Positions 45,097-55,964 of a stretch of DNA of 64,000 nt are shown piece after piece; position 1 is the stretch's first letter; each line of letters starts with the position of its first letter. The DNA is taken from positions 20,999,501 to 21,063,500 of the forward strand of contig CM042034.1 of assembly GCA_023525975.1 (NCBI GenBank), read 5' to 3'. The notes under the pieces were generated by a model. The model ran no database searches and was not told where the DNA came from. It saw only the letters and a list, made by a program, of their open reading frames with translations. The translations under genes and the position numbers were made by a program. This DNA comes from Smallanthus sonchifolius. Lineage: Eukaryota > Streptophyta > Magnoliopsida > Asterales > Asteraceae.

Positions 45097-45575
45097 CATG
45101 TGTGGTTATTTTAAGAGTAGAATAGAGACTGTGTTCGTCGATAAAAAAATAAATAAAAAAGCCTATTTGATTCAAAAGTTCATCAATTTACCATCATGCC
45201 CTTCGTTACATTTCGTTTTTGTGTTAACCTATCGTTGAGAAAACGACTTAAAGGATTTAAAAGACCGCTTTGCGTCTATCTTGTTCGACCGCAACCAACT
45301 AGGGTTTTATTTTTCCGTTTTACCTTCACCAAATCATAAACACCAAAACCCAATTTCGTCCTCTCCTGCATAAAAAACAATCGAAAATCTTCATATCAGG
45401 TTGTTATTATTGTTATTAGGGTTTCGTTGTTTCTATCTAGGGCTTAATTTCTCCTACAATCTCGAAACCCTCAAGTCTAGCGCCAGCTTAATTGAAACAA
45501 CATCTTTTCGTTTGCAGGGATCTTGTACAGGTACGATACACAGAAAGAGGAAAACTGGTATCAATTTAGCTGGAA
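45097..45575 (+). promoter_or_regulatory. hnRNP promoter and 5' UTR
   Basis: The region just before the ATG at 45576 contains a likely 5'-UTR intron, with donor ATCAG|GTTGTT at about 45398 and acceptor TTTGCAG|GGATC at about 45520. These would make a leader exon from about 45300. The start of transcription is not marked by a clear TATA box. Confidence 0.45.
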
Positions 45576-48500
45576 ATGGACGGACCAATTGTTAATGGCG
45601 ACGATGAGCAGCTACAGTTTGATAATACCAATCAAAATCATGAAGAGTATGATGATGCTGTAGATGATAGTGGTGGAGGCAATGGGATACGGCATTCAAT
45701 CAATGACAGTAGTCGTGATGCTTCAGCAGGGTTAGTTTGTTGTTGCTGTTGTTGTATAGCTTGTGTATTTAGTTCTATTTAGGGTTTAGAAATATGTGGT
45801 TATTTAGTATTAATGTATTGTAGTTTAGTTTAGAAAATATCTTTGGTTACACCGGTGTTCGTCCAAGACATTGAAAAAAGATGAAGATTGTGTTATGAGT
45901 TTGAAAAATAATTTCTAAATTTTTGTTTGTGATAGAAAGCTTTTTGTTGGAGGCATTGCTTGGGAGACATCTGAAGGTATGTTAATGATATGCAATTTTA
46001 TTTATTCAAATGGATTAGAATGTGATTTGTGTACGCTTAAGTATATATGTTAATTGAAAGATTATTTGCCAGAATGTGTAGTTTCCAGCAAGGGTATGAG
46101 GGAATGCACCCTGCCTTAGTTAAATATGGCTTTGGGGATTTGCTTATTGAAGGCAGAAGCGTATAATTAACTTATTTGAAGCATCATATTTCACCCTAAT
46201 AATTTTGAATCCACTAAGAATAATTAGTTTGATATAACCAATCTCAAACTGCTTACGGAAAACAAACTTATTTCACCCTAAAATAGGCAGATAAATGTGA
46301 ACACTTTTTTTTCATATAGTTTGCTTTTTATAAACACCATAAGCATGTAAGCTGTTTAAATAATCAATCCTAGTGGACCAAGTAGCTTTCTATGCGATGC
46401 TGAGGAACAAGAAATTAGGGCCAAATTCGTCTGTCTCACCACCTGGGATTTTTTTAATTTGTTTTAGTGTGGTGATTCGGGTATTTTCTTGTTGTGACAC
46501 TGACAATATAACGATTCTGGTGATTTTTTGAAGCAATACTGGCATATATTTGAACAATTTGTTCATTTTAGTTGTTTCCGCATATATGATAATATGATAT
46601 AGTTTTGTAAAAGCAGGGGTATAACATGAACGGTATACTCACCAGTGAACGCAATAAGTCACAATTATATTCCATGTTTTTTGTCCATATCTTTACTTTC
46701 GCATGTATATGCTATCTGTTTTTGGAGCCGAGGGTCTCCCCGGAAGCGGCCTCTCTATCCCTAGGGGTGTAGAGGTAAGGTTTGCCTACGTCCCACCTTC
46801 CCCAGACCCTACCAATAGCCTTGCTATGAGTGGGATTTTACCTTGTATGGTTGTTGTTGTTTGTTTTCTGTCCATAATTTATTATGTCTTATGTCTGTTT
46901 ATTGTTTTCAGAGTCTTTCAGCAATTACTTCAGCAACTATGGAAATTTAACAGATTCTGTTATAATGATGGATAAGATTACTGGTCGACCACGTGGATTT
47001 GGATTTGTAACATTTGCTAGCCCAGCCGATGCTGATAAAGTGTTGGAGCAAGATCATGTCATAGATGGCAGACCAGTAAGGCACATGTCTATGATCTTAT
47101 GACATGAAATGACACATAATATTAGAGATGTTAAAATGAATGGGTCGGGTAACGGGTCAAACGGGGTTTACTCACTGACACATTTTTGTCCATATTTTGG
47201 AATGTCATAAGTAGTTAGTGCATTATACTACATATTAGAACATACTCTAATTGAACACTAGTAGTTCCACTGGTTTTGTGACACCTCATGGTATATATAT
47301 TTTTTTAAAATTTTCATTTTCATCCCCTCATACTATATATAATATACACTTTTAACCCATGTAATTTTCTAATAATTTTGTTTTTCTTTAATAACTTTCG
47401 TTTGTTAAGTTTTTTTAATAAACAGATTGCAGGCTGCTGTTTTTAGTTTTTCTGTCAACGTTCCGATATATCTTCTTTTTGAAAACGGGGTTGTATTCAA
47501 AATTGAGTTTTTTTTGGTATCGTAGCCTATAGTGAGTGCCGTTACTGTTGTGGTACCGTGACGAGCCGAACCTATTATGAGCAAACAACATCATTGCACG
47601 TATTGGTATTATCGGAACCAGTATCGGTATTCGCTTTTATTGTTTAACCCGTTTAATTTTCTAATATTTTCGTTTTTCTTTAATAACTTTCGTCTTTTAA
47701 TTAAAAACAAAAACAGACTGCGCTGCTGTTTTAGTTTTTTTTCCCAACGTTTCGATATTTTTTTTTTGAAAATGGAGTTGTAGCGAGTGCCGTTACTGTT
47801 GTTGTGCCATGACGAGCCGAACCTCATTGCTGGTGTTGGTATTGTCGGAATCGGTATCGGTATTCGCTTTGATGGTTTTCGACGACCCGAACTGATATTA
47901 GCCAAGCTCAAGGTTTGTTTAAGTATATAAATGAACTGAATAGGACTAACAAAGGAAGGCACATTGCCTGGTGGTAGCCGTGCTGTGCTTCCACTCGAGA
48001 GACACGGGTTCGAGTCCCCCCCATCTTCCCCCGTGCCAGTTCTTCAATATTTTATTTTTGTTTTTTTTCCTTTTTTATTATTTAGTTTTAGGTTTCTTTC
48101 TTATTAACAAATCGACACCCGTCGCGTAGCGCGGGTATAACTAGCTAGTTAAATATGATTACAAAACTATATTTTTAAAATAAAGGGATAATACATGCGG
48201 AGGCCACAAAGTATTTTCCTTTTTTTCATTAAGGCCGCTTAAATATGTATGTTGTTTCATTCACACATATTCAGGTTTAAAACATGTCAGATGAAGCAAA
48301 CACCCTTAAGTTTTTTTTTGACACAAACAACACCTTTAACCATAACATGGTGACACCCCGTCAAAAGTAATTTGCTCTTTTGCAAAATTTTTAGGGTAAT
48401 TTCGTCATATGACATGTGTTTGGTCGGGATTGTTATAAATGATGAGAGATACATACTTGTGTGACTTGTACAACCGTGTCAAACTTTTAATATATGGGTG

Positions 48501-50601
48501 GCCGTAACGAGAAAAGTTGAAAACTTGGGTGATTACTCTTCAAATAGTAACTTCAAATTTGAACATCACAATTTATGTGGTTGTAAGCATTGTTAAACTT
48601 TGTGCAGACTTTTGAGTTTTGACCTGTTTCCTTCTTAACAACTATTTTTGCCAGTTTGAGATATTGTATAAATCCAATTTCACCCTTTTTTAAACAAATT
48701 GGTCGAGATTGCTGCCTTGATTTGATTTGATTTGTTAGTCAATTTTTATGCTATTTAATGTGTTCTTGAATTAGGTTGAAGTGAAGAGGACTGTTCCTAG
48801 AGAGAACGCACAGGGTAGTAGAGGTGTATCAAGAACAAAGAAAATATTTGTTGGTGGTATACCATTGACTTTAACAGAAGGTAGCATACCATATAATTTC
48901 TTGATGTTATATACTATGAATTAACTAAAAATGGAGTCGTGATGATAAAGTTTGTAACTTCATCGTGCAGATGAGTTAAGGGAGTATTTCTCAAATTATG
49001 GTGATATAGTTGAGCATCAAATTATGCTAGATCATGTCACGGGCCGATCACGAGGTTTTGGTTTTGTTACATTTGATAGTGAAGAAGCTGTGGATAAGAT
49101 ATTTGCTGACGGTCAAATACATGAACTTGGAGGCAAACAAGTGAGTAAACAACTTTTCACACTTTTTTAAATTTTCTTTTTGCAAAGAAATAATTGGGCA
49201 AACTTCATGAATTAGAAACAAACTATGCACTTTTCCAGATTTTAGCAATCAACTTAGGTGTGAAATAAAAACCAATATACAGTTTATTACTGATTTTAGC
49301 AACAAAGTTATATTTTATTACTTATTATAGTAAGAATGACGTGTTCAACTGGTTAGGTTATTTAATTGCTTATTTTGAAAAAAATGCTGATCTGTCATCT
49401 TATTTGTAGTTTTTGTGTATTTTTACATGCCGTGGCATATGATTTAAACTTGATTTTTTCCCGGTTTTATCAAACAACTTAATTTAGGGGCCAATAAAAA
49501 ACCAATTTATATTTTGTTATGGATTTTAGCAACCATGCATTTTATTTCTGATTGTAGTAACAAATGACATGTTCTGTAGCAGGTCATTTTTTGCTGGTTA
49601 AAGAAAAATTCTTGACTTAGGCATTTGATTTTTGACATGTAATTATTGAAATATAAATTTTAAGAAAAGATGATGTTTTCAACAGGTAGCAGGTAATCTT
49701 TTGCTTGTTAAAGAAATTTTTTTGACTCAAGCATTTGATTTTTTACATATAATTATTGAAATATAAATTTAAGAAAAGATGATGTTTTTAAACTTGTTAA
49801 TACTTGTTTTGTGCAAGTATTTTTTGGGTATGTGGCGGTGACATCAGTTGGCACCACATCAGTTTATATTAATGATGGTGGTTGCTAAAATCCGTTGTAA
49901 ATTTTACTTAATTTTTTGTTTTGCGAATGGCTTAAAGTTGCTAAAATCAGAAATTCAGTGCAAAGTTTGTGAAATTTTACCCAATTTAGTTGTGATTATA
50001 AGAAATAGAAAATTTGATAAGATGTGAATTATGTTAGGTGGAGATAAAGAGGGCTGAACCAAAAAGAGGTGGTGATTTCTCATATGACAACCGGTCACGT
50101 CATGGTGGTGGTTCCAAGTCATATGGTGGTGGTTTTGGTAGGGGTTCAGGGTATGGCGGTGGCTATGGTGGAAAAGTGGATAGAGCGTATGATGATTATG
50201 GGAGTGGGTACGCTGGTTATGACGGTTTTGGGGGAGGAGGCTATGGAGGTGGTTCTGCAGGTTTCTATGGTGGTTATGGTGGATATGGGTATGGGTATGG
50301 GTTTGGTGGGCCCATGTATGGTGGTGCTGGATATGCAGGTGCTGGGTATGGTGGTTATGGCGGGGCTGCTGGGTATGGTGGAGGTAGGGGTTATGGAAGT
50401 GGTAGCGGAGGAGGTGGTGGTGTTGGTGATGGTTATGGCAGTAAAGAATTTGGTAGGGGAGGTGGAGGTGGAGGTGGTGCTGGTGGTGGATATGATTATG
50501 GATATGGATATGGATATGGTGGGAGTAAAGGGTATGATAATGGCGGCGGTGGCGGCAGTGGTGATGGTGGTAGTGGACGGTATCATCCATATAGGAAATG
50601 A
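45576..50601 (+). CDS. Two-RRM glycine-rich hnRNP-type RNA-binding protein
   Basis: Six coding exons: 45576-45730, 45936-45976, 46912-47075, 48775-48880, 48971-49140 and 50038-50601, in consistent phase, give 399 aa. An acidic N-terminal 50 residues precede RRM1, with RNP2 KLFVGGIAW (53-61) and RNP1 RGFGFVTF (93-100). After a linker with the family's VEVKRTVPRE comes RRM2, with KIFVGGIPL (143-151) and RGFGFVTF (183-190), followed by VEIKRAEPK. The C-terminal 170 residues are Gly/Tyr-rich (GGYGG, YGYGYGYG), a low-complexity tail of the kind that promotes assembly of RNP granules. This is the layout of plant hnRNP1/musashi-like (RBGD) proteins, which act in nuclear and cytoplasmic mRNA metabolism. 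Introns 2 and 3 carry a SINE tail and a Helitron. The exact paralogue is unknown. Confidence 0.95.
46724..46864 (+). mobile_element. Au-type SINE 3' fragment in hnRNP intron 2
   Basis: GGAGCCGAGGGTCTCCCCGG, GCCTCTCTATCCCTAGGGGT, AGAGGTAAGGTTTGCCTACG, CCACCTTCCCCAGACCCTAC and TGAGTGGGATTTTACC, ending TTGTTGTTGTTTG, follow the 3' half of the plant Au SINE family, which ends in TTG repeats. The tRNA-derived 5' part is absent, so it is a truncated copy. Confidence 0.8.
47340..48148 (+). mobile_element. Helitron in hnRNP intron 3 (5' end uncertain)
   Basis: The 3' end is CCCGTCGCGTAGCGCGGG, TATAACTAG, CTAG, then T at 48149. Two imperfect internal repeats (about 47375 and 47665; TTTTTCTTTAATAACTTTCG ...) recur, and these are also in the 3700-4076 Helitron. 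The 5' terminus probably lies near 47300-47345 but no clean A|TC start was chosen. It carries a tRNA-like piece at 47957-48035. It lies in the sense orientation of the host gene. Confidence 0.65.
47957..48035 (+). other. tRNA-like module inside a Helitron
   Basis: GCCTGGTGGTAGCCGTGCTG resembles an A-box region and ACACGGGTTCGAGTCCCCCC a B-box. The acceptor stem does not pair, so it is not a tRNA gene. It may be a SINE head or captured tRNA fragment. Confidence 0.5.
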
Positions 50602-52199
50602 GATGATGTGATAGTAGCTAAATGACTTGTCAAATTTGGACTGGCAGTTTCTGTTATTCGTTCTGTTCTATGTGAATTTTGTTGAATTGTATTTTATTAG
50701 CAACTTAGAAATTGAGTCATGGAAGTAGAATTGTATTTTACATAAGTATATTTTCTGACAAATTAAATCTACTGTGTTTTGTTCATCAATTTCATGAAAC
50801 TGCACTTGCTTTTTATATAATTTGTTGAAAACACTGGCTTTTTTCATTTGCCAATGACACCCACCCCAGCCCAAACCGGTTGGTTGACCCACCCATGGAG
50901 AGCCTGCCTTGCCTGGCATAGGATTAGGAAGTTGTATACTTTATATTAGGAAGCCCATCCCCTTAAAAGCTCACAAAGTTTGGTTAGATGTGCATCTCTG
51001 CGTCATTTCATGAGCCCATAGTCAGGATGGTTTTTGAACCAGCCTGATTTTATCAAATGTCTTGCATTATGGGCTAAAACTAAATGTATAACCGGTTTTG
51101 GTTAAACGGTTTGGCTAATTCAGTTATCAGAAAAGATAGTTTGGCTATATCATAAAACGGTTTAGTTGAACCGCCGGCTTTGGATGGGTGGATTCAAGCT
51201 CATTTGAATTAATAAATCCAATCATATATTAGTAATCTTTATAAATTAAAAAGGAGAATAAACCGCGACTACGATAATTTTAAAATTTTACAACAAAACT
51301 TTCTAACATATAACATAGCTATAAAAGCCTGTTATTAAAAAAACCATAACGAACCAATGATTTCTCAACTGGTTCGGTTATTTTAGTTGTTGCACAATTA
51401 TTTATTTTTTTACACATCCATGTCCGTTTATTTGGCTTCTTCAATGAGCAGAACCACATGTCTAGAATCACTATAAACTTTCTGATATACACGTGTACAA
51501 AACTTGTTACGAGGAAGAAGAGGAAATATAAAGTGTGAATTAATTAATTAGAGACAAATCATTGAACTTTTTACGATTATACTTTTTTCGGTTAACTTCT
51601 GACAATAAACAAATGATTTTGATTGATTCATGAATGTTCTCACACTATTTGTGGTTATGTAAAGAACACACTCTCTCACACAAATACATATATTATTTGT
51701 ACATAAATGAACATAGTTCACAAACATAAATGAACAAGATAAAATCTTGTTCATATTCGTTTGTTTAATAACGAAACGAACATAAACAATTTTTTGTCAA
51801 GTGATTCATAAAAGGTTTAGTGAATATAGTTTCTTTAGAGTTGTAGATGGACAATCTTTGAGATGGTAACATATCATCAAACGTCAAATATCAATAACAA
51901 AGGAAAACAGGGTGTTACAAGTCACTACAACCATGCATACCCTAACATGTTCTTATATATATACTTTTTAAAAGTTACAAAAATTCGTATATATACTTTT
52001 AAATTTGATAATATCACAACTACCTTTCAAATTAGCGGTCTTCATTATTCGGTTAAAACGAATAAACCGAAAACCGAACCGTATTCGAAACCGAATAAAA
52101 CTGTACCGAATTCTTATCCGGTTAAGTTTTTAACCTTAACCTCGGTTAACGGTTATGCATATTCTGAATTCGGTTACACCCGAATTACCCTAATTAACC
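50602..52199. other. hnRNP 3' flank and gene-free stretch
   Basis: The hnRNP 3' UTR should occupy the first ~200 bp. The rest is AT-rich. At 52035-52195 an island of CCGAATAAA/AACCGAA-type repeats (the inverse wording of the TTCGGTT repeats in the DIM1 intron) is present. No gene was found. Confidence 0.45.
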
Positions 52200-52509
52200 G
52201 TATAACCTACACACATCATTGTAGGTCAAAGATTCGCCCAATGGTGCTGACCCAATCGATGAAGTTATCCACTTGAACACTGCCATCAAAATCCGGATCT
52301 TCCACCTGAGACCAAGATCTCGTAGTGGGTAGGAGTGACGAGGGGGCCGGTCACCCTGATCCGGTACTTGACTCGTTCTCCACCACCGTGATTCCAACTC
52401 CCTGATCCTCTCCTGCAACCGTGAGACCTCCTCACCACACGGATCCAGCGCGTCCCCGACGTTTCTATGTAAGGGATGCAACCTCTTCCACGAGCCATTT
52501 GATTAACTG
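52200..52509 (-). pseudogene. Ty3/gypsy-type gag relic with frameshifts
   Basis: Three minus-strand frames together read like a plant gypsy gag start: MARGRG, then HPLHRNV...SRLQERIRELE, and, after a further shift, EDPDFDGSVQVDNFIDWVST, matching the common plant pattern IPDFDG..(P)DDFIDWL. Frame changes within 300 bp show it is dead. It is cut off at about 52200, so no CCHC, protease or reverse transcriptase follows. Confidence 0.75.
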
Positions 52510-52540
52510 TAACTCTTATACCATTTGATTTACACATAAG
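52505..52540 (-). other. tRNA-Met-type primer-binding site and LTR edge
   Basis: Minus strand: TGTAAATCA (LTR end), then AATGGTATAAGAGTTACAG, a decayed TGGTATCAGAG primer site, then a short leader and the gag ATG at 52499. The LTR would run to the right from 52526. Its far end is unclear, because the solo LTR at 52882 probably inserted in it. Confidence 0.6.
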
Positions 52541-52881
52541 CACAATTAAATTGCACACAAGAAAAATAATATTCAAACAGTCTGAGGAAAAATCAAAACC
52601 CTAACTCCCAACTTATAGATGGGGGTAATAGTTTAAAAAAAGAAACCAAAATCATGATAATTAAGGAATTCAAATTTCAAATACTAAAACAAAGATAATG
52701 CATATCTTCTCTCAATCCTCCTTGCCGCCACCATATTACTCACATGTCCCTCCTGGATCTTTTTTTTTTCAACTCATCTACATCAATGACAACTTAATGT
52801 TCTTCAAATGCTACATATAATTACTTGTTAACATGTCAATATGACCAGAACAACATATACATTGCAGTTTTACTCAACTAA

Positions 52882-54354
52882 TGTAAACACCCATCAGAAT
52901 TTTGATCCCAATTTGTATAACAGTAAACTTGAAGGACTAGAACCGTAGTTAAACCAAATCCAGTGGACTAAAAGTGAAAACTGGGAAAATCGGTAACAGA
53001 CCGTCACTATGTGATAACGGTCCGTTACGGACCCCCTAAGGAACCCATGTGGAGCTGACACGTGTCTTGTGGCGAATCATGGAATCTGGTGCGTGTCAGA
53101 TGATTCAACCCTATAACGGACCGTCACCAAGGCGTAACGATCCGTCACGCCACAAAACTCATAGAAGCGACGGGAGGCTGCCACGTGATCATTGAGTCGC
53201 CAACCCTAGTTCGGTAACGGGCCGTTAGCGTGTCATAACGGTCTATTACGGGGCCTGCTCAAGCCTTTAAATAGCCAGCTAAAGGTTTGTCCATCCTCAC
53301 ACTTCAACTTCATTTCCATTCTCTGAATTCGATTTCCATACCCACTTTAACGTACCGTACTTTCGTTTTAAGGCTTTCCTTCTCGAAGAAGTGAAGTATA
53401 AAAGTTCTACTTTTAAAATTCAAGAATAGAAGCCGGTGTAGGAGTCCTACCCAATTAGAAACACCCACTTTAAGTTCATAAGCTTTCACCAAACAAAGAT
53501 TTTGTAAAGGTGAATACGTTTAGTGCTTTCAAAATTTATAAATGATTTACATCTTCAGAAATGGAATAAACATGTGTTAAATACTTTTAATATGTAAAGG
53601 CTTTTTATGGATAAATATTCAGCCATAAGTATATGTAAAGTTTGATCAAATGGTACACGTGCTATGGGTGAAAGTCCTGTAATGGGGTTGGTTCAATCTA
53701 TGTAGTAGGAAGGCGTAAACTAGGGTTAATTTAATCCCATAGTAGACCTACCTGAACAATGAGACCAGTGTGGTTGTACTGTCATGTGAAATAGCATGCT
53801 GAATATGTAGATTGACCACATAATTTATGATTAAATGGGTTTAATATTGTTCATGCCTAAATATTTTGTGTCTATTAAATGTATTCACCAACTTTATTGT
53901 TGTGGTAATCTTTTCAAATGTTTTTAGGTAACAATGAACAAATATACGTATTTAGCGTGATTAGATGCTGAAAGGAGTGTAATTCCCTAGGCCTAAAGAA
54001 TAATCTCGTGGAAAAACACACACACATACACATATATATAGTAAGGATAGGTGCCCAAAGGAGTACGATTCCCTAGGCACAAGACTTACCTTGTGGCTAT
54101 AAATTTTTTAAAATCAGTCCTGAGAGAATTATTGTAAATGATGTTTGAAACAATATTTTGTAACGAATGAGTGGTTAATCCCTTATATATAAAGAATGTT
54201 TTTTTATTTAACCTACTAGTTGATATTTATTAAAGAAAGATCCAAAGTATTTTTCCACTACAAGAAACATTCTGATAATACAAAGATAAAAAGAAATAAC
54301 AGACATGTACCAATCGGTCATGCTCCCAAGATGTTCTAAAACCGGGGTGTGACA
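52882..54354. mobile_element. Solo LTR, 1.47 kb
   Basis: Runs from TGTAAACACCC to AACCGGGGTGTGACA between perfect 5-bp duplications ACTAA (52877-52881, 54355-54359). It contains a TATA-like TTTAAATAGCC at about 53265 and repeated forms of TAACGGACCGTCAC / AACGGTCCGTTACGG (53000-53250). No coding sequence is present. Its end and target duplication resemble those of the LTR at 17117-19839, but the bodies are not obviously related. Confidence 0.9.
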
Positions 54355-54359
54355 ACTAA

Positions 54360-55964
54360 TCACATGTAATGTCCAGGTAATGGGTTAAATTACAACATTG
54401 TGACTTTCAATTAATTAACCACATACAACCTAGTGGTCTTACAACATGATTAAAGACAACCTTGTATTCTCATTTTCTAACTTTTGATTTCATTAAATAT
54501 TATGATTCTTCAATCTCAAATAAGATGTTAAACAACATGTCCAAATATAGACTTTAACTGATCACATTCAATACATAATCACTGTCATCATTCCTTTTGA
54601 TAATTGGCACCCAACCCTTATATACCATAATCACATAAATTAATCAAATTCAACTATACCACATAAGTAGAACTTCTACTTATGTAGTTTTGGATGAGTT
54701 TGAACATAGTTAATCAACCCCCCACCCATTCGTAGTAATCGCTTGACACCTAATTAAATCCCTAATCTTTTAACTTAAGAATTGGTGATTAACCAATCAC
54801 ACCCTCATACTTAGTTATGAGTCTCATTTGAATCCAATCTCTTATATGAACAACACAACCACAATGATCAAAGAATATTAAATAAATTCTCCACATGTTC
54901 ATATACCTAAAGTTGAGATGTTACATATTTTAAAATAAGAGTAAATTGCATTTTACGTCCTTTAAATATTTACCAAATTTCAGTTTACACTATTAAACTA
55001 ATGAAATTACAGAAATCGTCCTTTATGTTTATATAAAATTCTAGATTTCGTCCTTAAACTAAGGTGGTATCATAAAGTGTCATTTATGTTTAAATTTGTT
55101 TGCACGTTTCGTCCTTTACAGTAACGCACATATATTTTTGACGTTAAATGAAGCTATGTGTCCCTCACCAAAGACATGGAATTGCCGGCCAAATCACTCC
55201 TCACCCATCTCCGGTCAGATAAAAAGGGGGTTTCGATTTGCTCCAACAACCGGAGATAGATAAAAAAGGTTTGAGGAGGGGGTTCGATTGAACATTTAAG
55301 TAAACTCGTTCGAAATAGATAAAAATGGGGTATCGATTTGCTCTTAGCTGTTTGCTTTTTCGTTGACCATAAACCGTCACAAGATACTCATCCAATCTTA
55401 GACATTGATAGCGCCCTTAATCAATCGTTCAAAATTCTTCTCACTTCTTTAAGCTTTCAAACCCTTTTAGCTAAACAGAGATCATTTATCACTATGAGAA
55501 TGACTAAAATCACTAAAGAATAATGAAATTTGAGTAATACATAAAAAAAAAAAGCTGCACCAGAAGAAATAGAAAATAGAATGTTTGAAGGCATATAAAC
55601 AAATATTTATTAATAACCCTAGTTACACAAATCAGTTTGAAGCATAAACAACAGAGCATTATCTCAAATTCAAAGTAAACAACAAACTGTTTCAAACAAC
55701 ATTGTCCCAAAAAGCTGAAAGCAAGAAGCAAATTAAAACAAATCTATGAACTATTACATAATATATTTACAAAAGACTTTTTTTTTTTAAGATTACAGTA
55801 TAGAAAAGGCCATACCAGTCTGCCATAAAGGCAATCACAACTTAGTTTAGTTAAAGAAACATTCATATCCCAAATTATTCTCACCACTAACCTTGATTGT
55901 AACAAGATTATCCCCCTTTTCTTATTATTCATATAATTACTCCACAAGATCATCTCAAACAGAT
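54360..55964. other. Gene-free stretch and EMF1 3' flank
   Basis: 54940-55135 contains TTGCATTTTACGTCCTTTAA, CGTCCTTTATGTT (twice) and CGTCCTTAAACTA, the wording of common plant MITE termini, but no boundaries were fixed. The EMF1 3' UTR should lie just below 55965. Short open frames here have no motifs. Confidence 0.4.

Noticed and set aside
50038..50611. Other open frames over the glycine-rich exon (plus 50069-50611, minus 49955-50590 and 50146-50586)
   Set aside because: They are shadows of the GGT/TAT-rich coding exon, giving only Val/Met-, His- or Thr/Ile-rich low-complexity peptides. The RRM-linked frame is the real one.
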